Source: Gluconacetobacter sacchari
Lineage (GTDB): Bacteria; Pseudomonadota; Alphaproteobacteria; Acetobacterales; Acetobacteraceae
Direction of reading: 5' to 3'
Length of the DNA stretch: 64,000 nucleotides
NCBI RefSeq assembly: GCF_014174255.1
Contig: NZ_JABEQJ010000020.1
Coordinates: 1-64,000, forward strand
Positions 17,977 through 26,774 of this stretch are shown here, in pieces. How positions within the stretch are numbered: position 1 is the stretch's first letter; every line of letters starts with the position of its first letter. The translations under genes and the position numbers were made by a program. The notes below the pieces were generated by a model, which was not told where the DNA came from, did no database searches, and saw only the letters and a program-made list of their open reading frames with translations.

Positions 17977-18315
17977 ATGCGGGACAGGGCACTGCGTATT
18001 CTGGCGGTATCCCTCGGCCTGGCCGCCATGTCGGCGCCGGCACTGGCGCAGGAGGATGACGGTCCCAAGGGCCCGACGATGCACCAGTTGGCCGCCCGTC
18101 CGCCGGTGCCCAGCGCCCGCAAGGACTTCAGCCAGTTCCTCTATCGTCCGGCCGGCGACAAGGTCATCGAGCAATCCGACGCCGACCGCCTGCTGTTCTG
18201 GACGCCGCAGGGCACGCCGGACGGCTACGCCGAACGCAGGGGCAACGCGATCTTCTATTACGACCGCGGCGGCCACGCCGTGCGGGTGCAGGTCCTGCCG
18301 ACCCCGGAAAACTGA
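17977..18315 (+). CDS. Small secreted protein of unknown function
   Basis: The product is 112 residues with a very good ribosome-binding site (AAGGAGG). A Sec signal peptide (RILAVSLGLAAMSAPALAQ) predicts a periplasmic protein of about 90 residues. The mature part is charged and ends in a beta-rich segment (NAIFYYDRGGHAVRVQVLP) that could be a small beta-sandwich or inhibitor-like domain. I do not recognise the family. It lies 87 bases after the porin gene in the same direction, but with a hairpin between them, and converges on the SDR gene. Confidence 0.75.
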   Translation: MRDRALRILAVSLGLAAMSAPALAQEDDGPKGPTMHQLAARPPVPSARKDFSQFLYRPAGDKVIEQSDADRLLFWTPQGTPDGYAERRGNAIFYYDRGGHAVRVQVLPTPEN

Positions 18316-18325
18316 AGCCGAAGCC

Positions 18326-19138
18326 CTAGCCGCGGGCCCGCCGCCGCAGATAGCACCACCTGGTCAGGCGCGACCAGACCATCATGAACGGCAGGCACAG
18401 GCGCAGGAAAGCCGGGCACGACAGGAACAGGCCGGGAAAGACCCGGTCGATGCACGAGGGAAAATACTCCTCCCTCCGTCCCTCCGCCGCCTTCAGGATC
18501 CACGCGGCCGCCCGCTCGGGCGCCTGCGGCCAGGCCATGAAATTCAGGACGGACCCGCCCTGCTCCATCTCATCGCGGAACATGGACGTCTCGACGCTGC
18601 CGGGAAACACCGATGCGACATGGATGCGCCTCGGCCTCAGTTCCAGCGCCAGGGCCCGGGCGAATCCGCGCAGGCCGAATTTCGACGCGGTATAGACGGC
18701 GCTGCCGGCCAGCGGAAAGACGCCCGCCATGGAATTGACGAACAGGATCCGCCCCCCGGCCGGAATATCGGGCAAGAGTTCATGCGTCAGCAGGATCACG
18801 CCCGTAAGGTTGGTCTCGACCTGCCGCCGCACATCCTCCCCGTCCAGCGCGCCGGCGGATTGCGGAACGATCGCGCCGGCACAGGCAATGAACAGGTCCA
18901 CCCTCGGACACACCTCGCGAATCGCCTTGCCCGCCGCCGCGATGGACCGTCCGTCCATCAGGTCGCACGTCACCACCCGGTCGGCCGCGATGTCGGGCGC
19001 CCCATCCGCCCGACGCGTCAGGATGACGATCCGATAGCCCTGGCGCCGAAGCTGGTGACAGAGAAATCGCCCGATTCCTCCCGTCGCTCCACTGACGACG
19101 ACGGTCCTGGGGGCGGACAATCCATTTTCCTGGGGCAA
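18326..19138 (-). CDS. Short-chain dehydrogenase/reductase, possibly membrane-associated
   Basis: The product is up to 270 residues. It is a classical SDR: nucleotide-binding motif VVVSGATGGIGRFLC, the NAG-equivalent IACAGA, the catalytic Ser in FVNSMAG, and YTASK carrying the catalytic Tyr and Lys. The C-terminal tail (FLSCPAFLRLCLPFMMVW, then a run of Arg) is hydrophobic and basic, as in SDRs that sit on membranes and act on lipids or fatty acyl substrates; this is an inference. The start is a TTG at 19138; a second TTG at 19120 has a better-placed AGGA, so the first six residues are doubtful. Cofactor and substrate are unknown. Confidence 0.87.
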   Translation of the reverse strand: MPQENGLSAPRTVVVSGATGGIGRFLCHQLRRQGYRIVILTRRADGAPDIAADRVVTCDLMDGRSIAAAGKAIREVCPRVDLFIACAGAIVPQSAGALDGEDVRRQVETNLTGVILLTHELLPDIPAGGRILFVNSMAGVFPLAGSAVYTASKFGLRGFARALALELRPRRIHVASVFPGSVETSMFRDEMEQGGSVLNFMAWPQAPERAAAWILKAAEGRREEYFPSCIDRVFPGLFLSCPAFLRLCLPFMMVWSRLTRWCYLRRRARG

Positions 19139-19406
19139 GGCATCCGCTCTTCACGCAGTGACGTCGATCCGCATGGGCGCCGGCCCACGGGATGCGGTCC
19201 GCTCCTATATCAGCTCCCCTCCGGGGCGGCGAGACCCGCCCCGCCCGGCATGGCGTCGCCGCCCCCGGAGCGAACAGGGCCTTCCCGCGTCCCGCCCTTT
19301 CCAAAACCGGCGACACCGCGCGATCACATCGCCGAGATCGGATTGAAGGCATCGCCGGCATGCGCCACCTGCTATCCGACAACCGTTGGAGACAGGAGGC
19401 CGGGCG

Positions 19407-19622
19407 ATGCATATCCCGAGCAAACCGGTGCCGGCCGAGGCGGTCGACCTGGTGGCGCGTCATGGTCCCCAGGCCCTGCTGATCGCGCGCACCTCCCTCG
19501 CCCAGGCGCGCGATGCCGGCGATGAAGTGCGCGCCGCGCGGTGGGAAACCCTCGTCGAAGCCATCGGCACGCTCCTCGGCGACCACGAGAGCCAGACCGC
19601 CCGCAACGCGCCGGCGGGATGA
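19407..19622 (+). CDS. Small helical hypothetical protein
   Basis: The product is 71 residues. An AGGAGG ribosome-binding site seven bases before the ATG at 19407 makes this a convincing gene despite its size. The protein is mainly helical (AVDLVARHGPQALLIARTSL and EVRAARWETLVEAIGTLL), soluble and without a signal peptide. It resembles the short helical hypothetical proteins common in alphaproteobacteria, but I cannot name a family with confidence. It is read in the same direction as the dipeptidase gene 63 bases downstream. Confidence 0.65.
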   Translation: MHIPSKPVPAEAVDLVARHGPQALLIARTSLAQARDAGDEVRAARWETLVEAIGTLLGDHESQTARNAPAG

Positions 19623-19685
19623 ACGCGCCGCGTTCCGGGCACGCTCCCTTACGGCTCGCCGCGTTTCCGGCTAGACTGACCCACG

Positions 19686-20711
19686 ATGACCGAACCACCG
19701 ACCGAATCACTGCACGCCAACCTATTGACCGTCGACACCCATATCGACATTCCCTGGCCCGACCGGGGCGATTTCACGCAGGACACCGACTACCGCCATG
19801 TCGACCTGCCCAAGCTGCGGCGGGGCGGCATCGCCGCGGCCTGCCTGGTCGCCTATGTCGGACAGGGCGCCACCGATCCGGCGGCTCATGCCGCCATCTC
19901 CCGCCAGACGCTGGCGATGCTCGATGCGATCAATCGCGGAGTCGAGGGCGCCCCGGCGCGCATCTGCCCCCTGGCGGCGGAGATCGAGGCCGCGTTCCAC
20001 GCCGGGATCACCGCCATCATCCCGGCGGTCGAGAACGGCTACGCGATGGGCGAGGACCTGTCGATGCTGGAGCGGTTCCGCGCGCTCGGCGCGCGCTACA
20101 TGACGCTGACCCATAACGGCCACAACGCACTGGCGGATTCGGCGCGGCCGATGGCATCGCTGAACGACCCCGAATCCCGCCATGGCGGCCTGTCCGGCCT
20201 GGGGCGCGAGGCGATCGCCGAAATGAACCGGCTGGGCCTGCTGGTCGATGTCTCGCACACCGCGCGCAGCACGATGATGCAGGCGGTGCGCCTGTCGCGC
20301 AGCCCGGTGCTGGCCTCCCATTCCAACGCCCGCGCGCTGTGCGACCACCCGCGCAACCTCGATGACGAACAGCTCGACGCGCTGCGCGCCTGCGACGGCG
20401 TGGTCCACGTCACCGCCGTCGATGGCTTCCTGTGCCCGCGCGACATCCGGGCCCAACGGCCGGTCGGCGTGGCCGATTATGTCGATCATATCGATTACAT
20501 CGCGCGGCGGATCGGCGTGCGCCATGTCGGCATCTCCTCCGATTTCGACGGCGGCGGCACCATCGAGGGCTGGCGCAACGCCGCGCAGTCGCCGGCATTG
20601 ACGGCGGAACTGCAACGGCGCGGATATGACGGCGAGCAGATCGCGGCGATCTGGGGCGGCAATTTCCTGCGCGTGCTCCGCGCGGCCGAAGCCGTCGCCG
20701 CGCCGGGCTGA
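19686..20711 (+). CDS. Membrane dipeptidase-type metallopeptidase (M19)
   Basis: A 341-residue cytoplasmic zinc peptidase of the renal-dipeptidase family (M19), which cleaves dipeptides, in some members with D-residues or beta-lactams. The metal ligands are visible: [10 protein letters not shown] (His and Asp), AVENGYAM (Glu), [10 protein letters not shown] (His) and [12 protein letters not shown] (His), with the downstream ISSDFDGGG motif of the active site. No signal peptide is present, so it is likely intracellular and may serve peptide or cell-wall fragment recycling. It is followed by ahcY in the same direction after 91 bases. Confidence 0.93.
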   Translation: MTEPPTESLHANLLTVDTHIDIPWPDRGDFTQDTDYRHVDLPKLRRGGIAAACLVAYVGQGATDPAAHAAISRQTLAMLDAINRGVEGAPARICPLAAEIEAAFHAGITAIIPAVENGYAMGEDLSMLERFRALGARYMTLTHNGHNALADSARPMASLNDPESRHGGLSGLGREAIAEMNRLGLLVDVSHTARSTMMQAVRLSRSPVLASHSNARALCDHPRNLDDEQLDALRACDGVVHVTAVDGFLCPRDIRAQRPVGVADYVDHIDYIARRIGVRHVGISSDFDGGGTIEGWRNAAQSPALTAELQRRGYDGEQIAAIWGGNFLRVLRAAEAVAAPG

Positions 20712-20802
20712 ACGGCGCGGCGCGATCCCGCCGGCCGCTAGCCCTCCCCCGCCCGAGCGTCTATACCCGTCCGGATTCTGCATCAACAAAACGGGACCAG
20801 AC

Positions 20803-22101
20803 ATGACCGCCAGCACGGATTACAAGGTACGCGACATCGCGCTCGCGGAATGGGGCCGCAAGGAAATTTCGATCGCCGAGGGCGAAATGCCCGGCCTGAT
20901 GGCCCTGCGCGAGGAATTCGGCGCCAGCCAGCCGCTGAAGGGCGCGCGGATCGCCGGCTGCCTGCACATGACGATCCAGACCGCCGTGCTGATCGAGACG
21001 CTGACCGCCCTGGGCGCCACGGTCCGCTGGTCGTCCTGCAACATCTTCTCGACCCAGGACCACGCCGCTGCCGCGATCGCCGCGACCGGCGTGCCGGTCT
21101 TCGCCTGGAAGGGCCTGACCGAGGACGAGTTCTGGTGGTGCATCGAGCAGACCATCACCGGGCCCGACGGCTGGACGCCGAACATGATCCTGGACGACGG
21201 CGGCGACCTGACCGTCCTGATGCACGACAAATATCCCGCCATGCTGAAGGACGTGCGCGGCCTGTCCGAGGAAACGACGACGGGCGTGCATCGCCTGTGG
21301 GAAATGGCCCGAAAGGGCACGCTGGCGGTTCCGGCCATCAACGTCAATGACAGCGTCACCAAGTCGAAGTTCGACAATCTGTACGGCTGCCGCGAAAGCC
21401 TGGTCGACGCGATCCGTCGCGGCACCGACGTGATGATGGCGGGCAAGGTCGCCGTGGTCGCCGGCTACGGCGATGTCGGCAAGGGCTCGGCCGCTTCGCT
21501 GCGCAACGCCGGCTGCCGCGTGCTGGTCACCGAAATCGACCCGATCTGCGCCTTGCAGGCGGCGATGGAAGGCTACGAGGTCGTGACGATGGAAGCCGCC
21601 GCCCCGCGCGGCGACATCTTCGTCACCTGCACCGGCAATGTCGACATCATCACCGTCGACCACATGCGCGCGATGAAGCACCGCGCCATCGTCTGCAATA
21701 TCGGTCATTTCGATTCCGAGATCCAGATCGAGGCCCTGCGCAACTACCCCTGGGACAACATCAAGCCGCAGGTGGACGAGGTCGTGTTCCCCGACGGCAA
21801 GCGCCTGATCCTGCTGTCCGAGGGGCGCCTGGTCAATCTGGGCAACGCCACGGGCCACCCGTCCTTCGTCATGTCGGCGTCCTTCACCAACCAGACGCTG
21901 GCGCAGATCGAGCTGTGGACCGCTCCCGCGGGCAAGTACGAGCGCAAGGTCTACACCCTGCCGAAGCATCTCGACGAGAAGGTCGCCGCCCTGCACCTGG
22001 CCAAGGTCGGCGCCGAACTGTCGAAGATGTCACAGAAACAGGCCGAGTATATCGGCGTTGCTGTCAACGGGCCGTTCAAGAACGACCTGTACCGCTACTA
22101 G
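20803..22101 (+). CDS. ahcY: Adenosylhomocysteinase (S-adenosylhomocysteine hydrolase)
   Basis: The product is 432 residues. It is an NAD-bound enzyme that splits S-adenosylhomocysteine into adenosine and homocysteine, closing the methylation cycle. Motifs are [32 protein letters not shown], the substrate-site [19 protein letters not shown] with the catalytic Lys, the NAD-binding [15 protein letters not shown], and the conserved C-terminus FKNDLYRY. The ATG at 20803 gives the family's normal N-terminus ([17 protein letters not shown]). I looked upstream for an SAH riboswitch and found no convincing match. A strong GC hairpin follows the gene. Confidence 0.97.
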   Translation: MTASTDYKVRDIALAEWGRKEISIAEGEMPGLMALREEFGASQPLKGARIAGCLHMTIQTAVLIETLTALGATVRWSSCNIFSTQDHAAAAIAATGVPVFAWKGLTEDEFWWCIEQTITGPDGWTPNMILDDGGDLTVLMHDKYPAMLKDVRGLSEETTTGVHRLWEMARKGTLAVPAINVNDSVTKSKFDNLYGCRESLVDAIRRGTDVMMAGKVAVVAGYGDVGKGSAASLRNAGCRVLVTEIDPICALQAAMEGYEVVTMEAAAPRGDIFVTCTGNVDIITVDHMRAMKHRAIVCNIGHFDSEIQIEALRNYPWDNIKPQVDEVVFPDGKRLILLSEGRLVNLGNATGHPSFVMSASFTNQTLAQIELWTAPAGKYERKVYTLPKHLDEKVAALHLAKVGAELSKMSQKQAEYIGVAVNGPFKNDLYRY

Positions 22102-22110
22102 GACGCACCC

Positions 22111-22135
22111 GCCGCCCGGGCCACGCCCGGGCGGC
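22111..22135 (+). terminator. GC-rich hairpin downstream of ahcY
   Basis: Ten-base arms (GCCGCCCGGG and CCCGGGCGGC) with a five-base loop start nine bases after the ahcY stop codon. The pairing is perfect. There is no run of T after it, so it may be a terminator that works with Rho or an mRNA-stabilising structure. Confidence 0.5.
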
Positions 22136-22160
22136 CCAGACATGCAAGGCAGGTTTCCGC

Positions 22161-22568
22161 ATGAGCATTTTCGGCACCATCCTGTCCACCATCTTCGGCC
22201 ACGCCGGCGCCACGCCGCCCGCGACACCGGCCGAGGCCCCCGCGACGGCAGCGGGGGCGGCATCCGCCCCAGCGACGCCTCCGGCAGGCACCCCGGCACC
22301 CGCGCCGTCCGCCCCGGTGGATGTCGCCGCCATCCTCACCGCCCTGGCCGCCAAGGCACCGCAGACGCTCGACTGGCAGCACTCCATCGTCGACCTGATG
22401 AAATTGCTGGGTCTGGACAGTTCGCTGGCCGCGCGCAAGCAACTGGCCGGAGAGCTGCATTATACCGGCGACACCAGCGACAGCGCGTCGATGAATATCT
22501 GGCTGCACCGGCAGGTCATGCAGAAACTGGCCGAAAATGGCGGCAAGGTCCCCGACGACCTGAAATAA
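22161..22568 (+). CDS. DUF3597 family protein
   Basis: The product is 135 residues. An N-terminal amphipathic segment (MSIFGTILSTIFG) precedes a long Ala/Pro/Thr-rich linker and the conserved domain at about 58-135: QHSIVDLMKLLGLDSSLAAR, LHYTGDTSDSASMNIWLHRQ and the end AENGGKVPDDL. These are the signatures of DUF3597, whose role is unknown. It has no signal peptide. It stands alone between the ahcY hairpin and the deaminase gene. Confidence 0.88.
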   Translation: MSIFGTILSTIFGHAGATPPATPAEAPATAAGAASAPATPPAGTPAPAPSAPVDVAAILTALAAKAPQTLDWQHSIVDLMKLLGLDSSLAARKQLAGELHYTGDTSDSASMNIWLHRQVMQKLAENGGKVPDDLK

Positions 22569-22626
22569 TCCACATGGCGGGGCGGGGCACCTGCTCCGCC
22601 TCGCGCTCGTCCGGGGGGGCCGACCG

Positions 22627-23130
22627 ATGCAGGATGCCACACCGCAGGACCTCTCCATGCTGCGCCAGGCGATCGCCCTGTCGGCCGAGGCCCGGGCCGC
22701 CGGACGCCACCCGTTCGCGGCCCTGGTCGCCGACGCCGATGGCCGGGTCGTCAGCCAGGCGATCAACAATTCCATGCCGCCCGAGGGCGACCCGACCCAG
22801 CATGCCGAGCTGCGCGCGGTGGCCGAGGCCGCACGGCGGCTGCCGCCCGAGACGCTGGCCGGCTGCACGCTCTATACCAGTGCCGAGCCCTGCTGCATGT
22901 GCGCCGGCGCCGTCTACTGGACCAATATCCGCCGCGTGGTATACGGATTGTCCGAACACGGCCTGCTGGGCCTGACCGGCGCGCATCCGGAAAACCCGAC
23001 CTTCTCCCTGCCCTGCCGCGAGGTCTTCGCGCGCGGACAGCATGATGTCGCGGTCCTGGGCCCCCTGCTGGAGGACGAGGCCGCGCAACCCCATCGCGGC
23101 TTCTGGTGCGCGCCCGCTCCGGCGGGCTGA
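22627..23130 (+). CDS. Nucleoside/nucleobase deaminase (cytidine deaminase fold)
   Basis: A 167-residue zinc hydrolase with the CDA-fold motifs: HAELRAV (zinc His and catalytic Glu) and TSAEPCCMCAGAVYW (PCxxC, two zinc Cys). The overall pattern, with WTNIRRVVYGLSE after the Cys motif, resembles guanine deaminases and stand-alone nucleoside deaminases more than TadA. A purine substrate such as guanine is plausible but not proven; a tRNA-editing role is less likely because a longer C-terminal part replaces the TadA tail. The ATG follows a GGGGGG-rich leader 58 bases after the DUF3597 gene. Confidence 0.87.
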   Translation: MQDATPQDLSMLRQAIALSAEARAAGRHPFAALVADADGRVVSQAINNSMPPEGDPTQHAELRAVAEAARRLPPETLAGCTLYTSAEPCCMCAGAVYWTNIRRVVYGLSEHGLLGLTGAHPENPTFSLPCREVFARGQHDVAVLGPLLEDEAAQPHRGFWCAPAPAG

Positions 23131-23223
23131 CCCCGCCTTCCCTCATCCGCGCCTGCGGGATTGCAACCGGGCGGCTCTCATGCCAAGTGTGCGCTTGCAT
23201 TGCGAGCGGTCCCGGATATCACG

Positions 23224-24309
23224 ATGCCCGATACGATAGCCCAGACCGAATTGTCCCTCGCCGACACGCCGCGCAGCGACGCAGCGGACGGGCTGGTCTG
23301 GGCGGTCTCCTGCCTTCCCGGACAGCGGCCGGTCCAGCTTTCGCCCCAGCAGGTGGCCGAACACCTGGCCAGCCTCCCCCCCTGTGCCGACGACGCCGGC
23401 ACGCCACCCGCTCCCGCCGACGAACGGCCGCCCGGCTGGGTCTGGCTGCATTACGACGTGGTCCATTCCGCCAGCCGGGCGCGGGTCGAGGCGATCGCCT
23501 GCCTGCCGGAGGAAGCCCGGGCCACGCTCGCCGGCACCGACAGGGGCACGAGGCTGGAGGCCGACGGCGAGATCGTCTACGGCGCGCTTCCCGGCTTCGA
23601 TGACGGCATGACCGACGACGATACCAGCGTGTCGGCCTGGCGCTTCGCGGTGCTGCCCGACCTGCTGGTCACCACCCGCCGCCACCCCGTCCCGGCCCTA
23701 GGGGCCGCCTTTCGCCGGCTGCAACGCGACGAGGTGCCGCGCACCCCGGCCGAGATCGTGGACCGCACGCTGCTGGAATTCGCCGACAGCGTGCGGCGGA
23801 ACATCGCGATGCTCGACGACCAGCTCGACCGCGCCGAAGACCTGCTGCTGACGCTCGACCAGCATACCGAACTCGGCCGCATCACCGGCCTGATCGGCAA
23901 GGTCCGGCGCCGCTCGACCGAATTGCGGCGCGTGATCTCGCCGGTCGACCGGATCTTCCATAACGAGGACCTGGAACTGCCGGAATGGGCCGAGGACGAT
24001 ATCCGCGACCGCTCGCAACGCCAGATCCACGCGGCGCTCGACGACCTGATGGCCTTGCAGGATCGCGCCCGATCGTTACAGGATGAAGTGGCCTCGGGCC
24101 AGGCCGAGGAAACCAACCGGCGCCTGTACACGGTGTCGGTCCTGACGACCCTGATGCTGCCGGCGACGTTCGTGACCGGGTTCTTCGGCATGAATACCGG
24201 CGGCATGTTCCTGGCCAGCGGCCCGCTGGGCACGGTGGAGGCCGGCGGCGTCTGTTTCCTGTTCATGGTCATCGCCTGGCTGCTGCTGAAATTCACCAGA
24301 CTGCTCTGA
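23224..24309 (+). CDS. CorA-family divalent metal transporter, ZntB-like
   Basis: The product is 361 residues from the ATG at 23224. It has a large cytoplasmic alpha/beta N-terminal domain, long helices (DQLDRAEDLLLTLDQ, ALDDLMALQDRARSLQDEVA), and two C-terminal membrane segments. The first ends in the signature GMN (VTGFFGMNTGG), the selectivity loop of CorA and ZntB channels. The acidic N-domain and short C-terminus are ZntB-like, suggesting Zn2+ transport, while Mg2+ cannot be excluded. The ORF is open upstream to 23161, but the family start is at 23224. It is followed 64 bases later by the glycosidase gene. Confidence 0.9.
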   Translation: MPDTIAQTELSLADTPRSDAADGLVWAVSCLPGQRPVQLSPQQVAEHLASLPPCADDAGTPPAPADERPPGWVWLHYDVVHSASRARVEAIACLPEEARATLAGTDRGTRLEADGEIVYGALPGFDDGMTDDDTSVSAWRFAVLPDLLVTTRRHPVPALGAAFRRLQRDEVPRTPAEIVDRTLLEFADSVRRNIAMLDDQLDRAEDLLLTLDQHTELGRITGLIGKVRRRSTELRRVISPVDRIFHNEDLELPEWAEDDIRDRSQRQIHAALDDLMALQDRARSLQDEVASGQAEETNRRLYTVSVLTTLMLPATFVTGFFGMNTGGMFLASGPLGTVEAGGVCFLFMVIAWLLLKFTRLL

Positions 24310-24373
24310 TCGCCCCCGCCGCCGGGCGCATCGGGTCACAGATAGAACCGATTCAAGCGTAAGGACTCACGCC

Positions 24374-26563
24374 ATGGACAGCCAAGCCGAAAACCCGACT
24401 CACGCCGGGGACATGGACGGCTTCCCCGTCGCCGCGAAATCGCTGCTCTCCGAACGCCGGCTGCACACGCTCAAGCAGGGCGACATGTTCGGCGTCTTCG
24501 ACCAGACCGGCGACATTCTGTACGGCGACGGCATAGCGGACGGGCTGTATTTCCACGACACGCGCTATCTGTCTGGCCTGTCGATGACCTTGCAGGGCAA
24601 CCGGCCGATCCTGCTGTCCTCGACGGTGCGCGAGAACAACGTGATGCTGTCGGTCGACCTGACCAACACGGATATCGACGGCCCCGAAGGCACGCGCATG
24701 AACCACGACCTGCTGCATGTGCGCCGGTCCCGCTTCCTGTGGAACCGCGTCTGCTACGAGCGCGTCGAAATCCGCAATTTCGACGTCGAGCCCCATACCG
24801 CCCTTCTCGATATCCGCTTCCTGGCCGATTTCGCCGATCTGTTCGAGGCCAGGGGCTCGACCCGCCCCCGGCGCGGCACGATACGCGCGCCGCAAATCGA
24901 GGATTCCGAGGTCACGCTGTCCTATGACGGGCTGGACGACCGGCGCCGCACCACCCTGCTGCGCTTCTGGCCGCCGCCGGCCGAACTGACGGCCCGCCAC
25001 GCCGCCTTCCGCTTCGAGCTGCCGCCGGGGCACCGGGTGCTGATGCATTACGAGATCGAGTGCGATCCCACCGAGCAGCACGACACCCAGCCCAACCGGC
25101 GCTTCCTGCGCGGCGCGGTCGAGGCCAGGCGAGCGCTGCGCCTGGCCTCGTCCCGGGCGGCGGCGATCGCGACCTCCAACGAGATCTTCAACGAGGCCAT
25201 CCGCCGCTGCGTCTGCGACATCTACATGCTGCTGACGGACAAGAAGACCGGCCCCTACCCCTATGCCGGCGTGCCCTGGTACAGCACCGCCTTCGGCCGC
25301 GACGCGCTGATCACCGCCATGCTGACCCTGTGGCTGGACCCGGAGATCGCGCGCGGCGTGCTCAACTACCTGGCCCGCCACCAGGCCCGCACCGAGGACC
25401 CCGCCGCCGACGCCGAGCCGGGCAAGATCCTGCACGAGGTCCGCCACGGCGAAATGGCCGAGCTGGGCGAGGTCCCGTTCCGCCATTATTACGGCTCGAT
25501 CGATTCCACGCCGCTGTTCGTCATGCTGGCGGGCCAGTATCTGGACCGCACCGGCGACGTGGCGCTGATGACCACGATCTGGCCGAACATCGAACGCGCG
25601 GTCGAATGGATCGACCGCTATGGCGACCGCGACGGCGACGGATTCGTCGAATATGGCCGCCGCAACTCCGACGGGCTGATCAACCAGGGCTGGAAGGACA
25701 GTTTCGACAGCATCTTCCACGCCGACGGCACGCTGGCCGAGGGGCCGATCGCGCTGTGCGAGGTCCAGGCCTATGTCTACGCCGCCCGCCGCGCCGCCGC
25801 GACCATCGGCCGCCGCCTGGGCAAGACCGCCTATGCCGACCGGCAGGACCATCAGGCCGAGGCCCTGCGCGTCGCCTTCAACGCCCATTTCTGGGTCGAG
25901 GAGCTGGGCACCTACGCCCTGGCGCTGGACGGCGACAAGAGGCCCTGCCGCGTCCGCTCGTCGAACGCGGGCCACATCCTGCTGACCGACATCGCGACGT
26001 CGGACCGCGTCCCCCGCCTGGTGGCGGGGCTGATGCACCGTTCCTCCTTCTCGGGCTGGGGCATCCGCACGATCCCCGAGGGCGAGGCCCGCTATAATCC
26101 GATGGCCTATCACAACGGCTCGGTCTGGCCGCACGACAATGCCCTGATCGGGCTCGGCCTGGCCCGCCACGGCTATCGCGACGAGGCCGAACGCCTGTTC
26201 CGCGGCATGTTCGACGCCGCGTTCTATACCGACCTGCGGCGCCTGCCCGAACTGTTCTGCGGCTTCACCCGCAACCGCGCCGAAGGCCCGGTGCGCTATC
26301 CGGTCGCCTGCTCGCCGCAGGCCTGGGCGGCGGCGACGCTGCCCGCGCTCATCCAGTCCACCCTGGGGCTCACGTTCGACCCGGCGGCCGTGGCGGTGCA
26401 TTTCCAGCGCCCGCGCCTGCCCGAATTTCTCGATGAAATGACGCTGTACAACCTGGAGGTCGGCGGCGAGAAGGTCACGGTGCGCCTGGTCCGCGTGGAT
26501 GAGGAAGTGGCGATCAACGTCGTGCGGCGCACCCAGACGATCCAGGTCCGGATCACCAATTGA
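24374..26563 (+). CDS. Glycogen debranching-type glycosidase (amylo-alpha-1,6-glucosidase family)
   Basis: The product is 729 residues with an AAGGA ribosome-binding site. The N-terminal glycogen-debranching domain (about 30-220) is recognisable from LKQGDMFGVFDQTGDI and DGLYFHDTRYLSGLSM. The C-terminal (alpha/alpha)6 barrel carries PWYSTAFGRDALITAML (general acid region), YGSIDSTPLFVML, YGRRNSDGLINQGWKDSFDS, and YHNGSVWPHDNALIGLGL. This architecture is annotated as amylo-alpha-1,6-glucosidase or GH63-like; the true substrate may be an alpha-glucan, trehalose or glucosylglycerate-type compound. It lacks a signal peptide and is presumably cytoplasmic. No other glycogen genes are adjacent. Confidence 0.9.
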   Translation: MDSQAENPTHAGDMDGFPVAAKSLLSERRLHTLKQGDMFGVFDQTGDILYGDGIADGLYFHDTRYLSGLSMTLQGNRPILLSSTVRENNVMLSVDLTNTDIDGPEGTRMNHDLLHVRRSRFLWNRVCYERVEIRNFDVEPHTALLDIRFLADFADLFEARGSTRPRRGTIRAPQIEDSEVTLSYDGLDDRRRTTLLRFWPPPAELTARHAAFRFELPPGHRVLMHYEIECDPTEQHDTQPNRRFLRGAVEARRALRLASSRAAAIATSNEIFNEAIRRCVCDIYMLLTDKKTGPYPYAGVPWYSTAFGRDALITAMLTLWLDPEIARGVLNYLARHQARTEDPAADAEPGKILHEVRHGEMAELGEVPFRHYYGSIDSTPLFVMLAGQYLDRTGDVALMTTIWPNIERAVEWIDRYGDRDGDGFVEYGRRNSDGLINQGWKDSFDSIFHADGTLAEGPIALCEVQAYVYAARRAAATIGRRLGKTAYADRQDHQAEALRVAFNAHFWVEELGTYALALDGDKRPCRVRSSNAGHILLTDIATSDRVPRLVAGLMHRSSFSGWGIRTIPEGEARYNPMAYHNGSVWPHDNALIGLGLARHGYRDEAERLFRGMFDAAFYTDLRRLPELFCGFTRNRAEGPVRYPVACSPQAWAAATLPALIQSTLGLTFDPAAVAVHFQRPRLPEFLDEMTLYNLEVGGEKVTVRLVRVDEEVAINVVRRTQTIQVRITN

Positions 26564-26774
26564 GATCGGCCCGGCACGCGCGATCATATTGCGCGGAAGT
26601 ACGTCATTCTGTAAGGATTTAGCCTGGATTCCTCCTTTCAGACCTGAACCTCCGCACAGGACCGGGATGCGATCACGATGCCGACGGCCGTTCCGACGCG
26701 CAAAAAGGATGCGGGCCCCTATTTTCGCCATAATCGGCACCGAATTTCTGGCTTTGCCCTGGGATGACCGCCCG

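Noticed and set aside
20712-20802. SAH riboswitch upstream of ahcY
   Set aside because: The leader is short and I could not place the conserved core or its pairing; GC-rich sequence alone is not evidence.
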